Shown here: one piece after another, positions 5,843-7,365 of the stretch
Layout of the letters: each line of letters begins with the position of its first letter
How positions within the stretch are numbered: the stretch's first letter is position 1
NCBI GenBank assembly: GCA_017548445.1
Contig: JAFYZZ010000041.1
Span: forward strand, 1-7,365
Length of the DNA: 7,365 nt
Origin: Bacteroidales bacterium
GTDB lineage: Bacteria > Bacteroidota > Bacteroidia > Bacteroidales > UBA932
Direction: 5' to 3'
Notes under the pieces: generated by a model
Database searches by the model: none
What the model saw: only the letters and a program-made list of their open reading frames with translations
What the model was told of the DNA's origin: nothing
Made by a program: the position numbers and the translations under genes

Positions 5843-6646
5843 ATGGAGTGGTTTGAAGCATTGATCCTCGGCCTGGTCCAGGGCCTGACCGAGTTCCTTC
5901 CCGTGAGCAGCAGCGGGCATCTTGCCATCGGCAAGGCCCTGCTGGGCGTGGAACCTTCCGGCGACCTCGTGTTCGAGGTGGTGGTGCACGCCGCGACGGT
6001 CCTCGCGACCATCGTCGTCTTCCGCAAACAGATCTGGAAGCTGCTGTGCGGCCTGTTCAAGTTCAAATACAACGACGAGACGGACTACATCGCCAAACTG
6101 TGCGTGTCGATGATTCCCGTGTTCGTGGTGGGGATGTTGTTCAAGGACAAGGTGGAGTCGGCCTTCTCCTCGATGCTCGTGGTGGGCCTTGCGCTGGTCG
6201 TCACGGCTGCGCTGCTGACGCTTTCCGATTTCCTGGCCGGTCGCGTGAGCGCCGCCGTGAAGGAATCCCGCAACGGAATCTCTTTCTGGCAGGCGTTCGT
6301 CGTGGGCATCGGGCAGGCCTTCGCTGTGATTCCGGGGCTGTCCCGCTCCGGTACGACCATCAGCACCGGCCTGCTGTGCGGGGTGAAGCGCGACAAGATG
6401 GCGCAGTTCTCCTTCCTGATGGTGCTGGTGCCCATCCTGGGCGAAACCTTCCTCGACCTGGTGGGCGGCGATATGGCGGCCTCCTCGACGGGAACGCTGC
6501 CGCTGCTGGTCGGCTTCGTGGCGGCTTTCGTCTCCGGTCTCTTCGCCTGCAAGGTGATGATCGCGCTGGTCCGCAAGGCCCAGCTGAAGTGGTTCGGCCT
6601 GTACTGCGCGCTCGTGGGCCTGGCGGTCCTGATCTTCCTGGTGTGA
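5843..6646 (+). CDS. uppP: Undecaprenyl-diphosphatase (BacA/UppP)
   Basis: This integral membrane enzyme dephosphorylates undecaprenyl pyrophosphate to undecaprenyl phosphate, recycling the lipid carrier for peptidoglycan and surface polysaccharides; overproduction of the family gives bacitracin resistance. The 267-residue length is typical. Both family signatures are intact: the QGLTEFLPVSSSGH block at 13-26 (with Glu17, Ser22-24 and His26) and PGLSRSGTTIS at 164-174 (with Arg168). The Glu, Ser/His and Arg of these motifs form the active site in characterised homologues. About eight hydrophobic segments are visible. The ATG lies 3 nt after the DUF3098 stop, and the stop codon overlaps the next start (TGATG), indicating translational coupling through the operon. 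Confidence 0.96.
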   Translation: MEWFEALILGLVQGLTEFLPVSSSGHLAIGKALLGVEPSGDLVFEVVVHAATVLATIVVFRKQIWKLLCGLFKFKYNDETDYIAKLCVSMIPVFVVGMLFKDKVESAFSSMLVVGLALVVTAALLTLSDFLAGRVSAAVKESRNGISFWQAFVVGIGQAFAVIPGLSRSGTTISTGLLCGVKRDKMAQFSFLMVLVPILGETFLDLVGGDMAASSTGTLPLLVGFVAAFVSGLFACKVMIALVRKAQLKWFGLYCALVGLAVLIFLV

Positions 6647-7365
6647 TGGCGGAGCGGAACCTGGTATATTTCGTGTCCGACGTGCATCTGGGCCGGCGGG
6701 ACGTGGATCCCGCCGAACGGGAGGCGCGGTTCGTGTCTTTTCTGAAAGGCCTTTCGCCCGAAACCGTGAAGGCGCTGTATCTGCTGGGCGACATCTGGGA
6801 TTTCTGGTACGAGTACCGCGACGTGGTGCCGCGTGTCGGAGGCCGGGTGGTGGCCGAGCTGGTCCGCCTGATGGACGACGGCGTCGAGGTCCATTTCTGT
6901 TCGGGAAACCACGATATCTGGACCTATTCTTATTTCGAGGAGCTGGGAATGCGTCGTTTCGAGCAGCCGTATTATGTGACCCTGGACGACAAGGTGTTCT
7001 GCCTGGGCCACGGGGACCTGCTGGGCGGGGCGAAGCGGAGTTATCAGCGGATGATCCGTTTCTACCGCAGCCCGGTGACGCAGTTCTTTTTCAGCCTGCT
7101 GCATCCGTGGCTGGCCTACCGGATCGCGGTCGGCAGTGCGGACCGGAAACGGAAGGGGCGTGCTCCCTATCATTTCAGGGGGGAGGACGAGCCGCTGTAC
7201 AAGTTTGCGCTGGCGGCTTCCGAAGAGCGTCACGTGGATTATTTCGTTTTCGGACATTTCCACACGACGGTGGACCTGACGCTGCCGTCGGGGGCGAAAC
7301 TCTATGTCCTCAAGGACTGGATGGACGGGGGAATGCCCTGCGGGGTGTTCAACGGGTCTTCTTTC
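6646..7365 (+). CDS. lpxH: UDP-2,3-diacylglucosamine diphosphatase, LpxH-like (3' end outside window)
   Basis: A calcineurin-like metallophosphoesterase; LpxH cleaves UDP-2,3-diacylglucosamine to lipid X and UMP in lipid A synthesis at the cytoplasmic face of the inner membrane. The 240 visible residues run off the right edge in frame. The metal-binding motifs are in order: SDVHLG (Asp12, His14), GDIWDFW (Asp49, Asp52), GNHD (Asn88, His89), GHGD (His122) and GHFH (His204, His206), matching the LpxH pattern D-x-H, GD, GNHD, GHGD, GHxH. The middle stretch, with basic and aromatic residues (about 130-175), fits the substrate-binding insertion of LpxH. The start ATG overlaps the uppP stop by 1 nt (TGATG). 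Bacteroidota proteins of this family are often annotated only as metallophosphoesterase or LpxH-like, so substrate specificity is inferred. The missing end is probably short, since LpxH is about 240-260 residues. Confidence 0.85.
   Translation, partial: MAERNLVYFVSDVHLGRRDVDPAEREARFVSFLKGLSPETVKALYLLGDIWDFWYEYRDVVPRVGGRVVAELVRLMDDGVEVHFCSGNHDIWTYSYFEELGMRRFEQPYYVTLDDKVFCLGHGDLLGGAKRSYQRMIRFYRSPVTQFFFSLLHPWLAYRIAVGSADRKRKGRAPYHFRGEDEPLYKFALAASEERHVDYFVFGHFHTTVDLTLPSGAKLYVLKDWMDGGMPCGVFNGSSF

Noticed and set aside
6085..7263. A 392-codon minus-strand open frame opposite uppP and the lpxH-like gene
   Set aside because: It spans two well-supported genes on the other strand and has a composition typical of a reverse-complement shadow.

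Overview
The window looks like chromosomal DNA of a GC-rich member of the Bacteroidales (Bacteroidota). Three things support this. The two Bacteroidota-type families (a DUF4270 lipoprotein beside a short starch-synthase-like protein, and an FtsX / DUF3098 / UppP run) are typical of the group. The intergenic -7 boxes match the Bacteroidales form TAnnTTTG, and most genes lack a strong Shine-Dalgarno. The genus cannot be fixed from the sequence; a high-GC gut lineage such as Alistipes or a relative would fit.

Layout, left to right. (1) A plus-strand pair: the C-terminal part of uvrC (excision nuclease, cut by the left edge), overlapping by 8 bp a PnuC-family vitamin transporter. (2) A monocistronic acyl carrier protein gene, acpP, with its own TTTG-N20-TTACTTTG promoter and a strong hairpin terminator. 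(3) A minus-strand pair reading towards acpP: a 272-aa protein related to the N-terminal domain of glycogen/starch synthase, followed with almost no gap by a DUF4270 lipoprotein that carries a Gly-Tyr repeat tract. (4) A 71-bp AT-rich divergent promoter region. (5) A plus-strand cell-envelope operon: ftsX, a DUF3098 small membrane protein, uppP (undecaprenyl-diphosphatase) and an LpxH-like UDP-2,3-diacylglucosamine pyrophosphohydrolase, cut by the right edge.

The envelope operon joins division-linked peptidoglycan remodelling (FtsX), lipid-carrier recycling for peptidoglycan and polysaccharide synthesis (UppP) and lipid A synthesis (LpxH-like). The acyl carrier protein feeds fatty acid and lipid A acyl chains. 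There is no intergenic gap longer than 100 bp. I see no RNA genes, mobile elements, CRISPR arrays or phage genes. Most of the window is ordinary housekeeping DNA. The least understood part is the minus-strand pair: a GT5-like domain without its usual sugar-nucleotide motif and second domain, coupled to a lipoprotein of unknown function.
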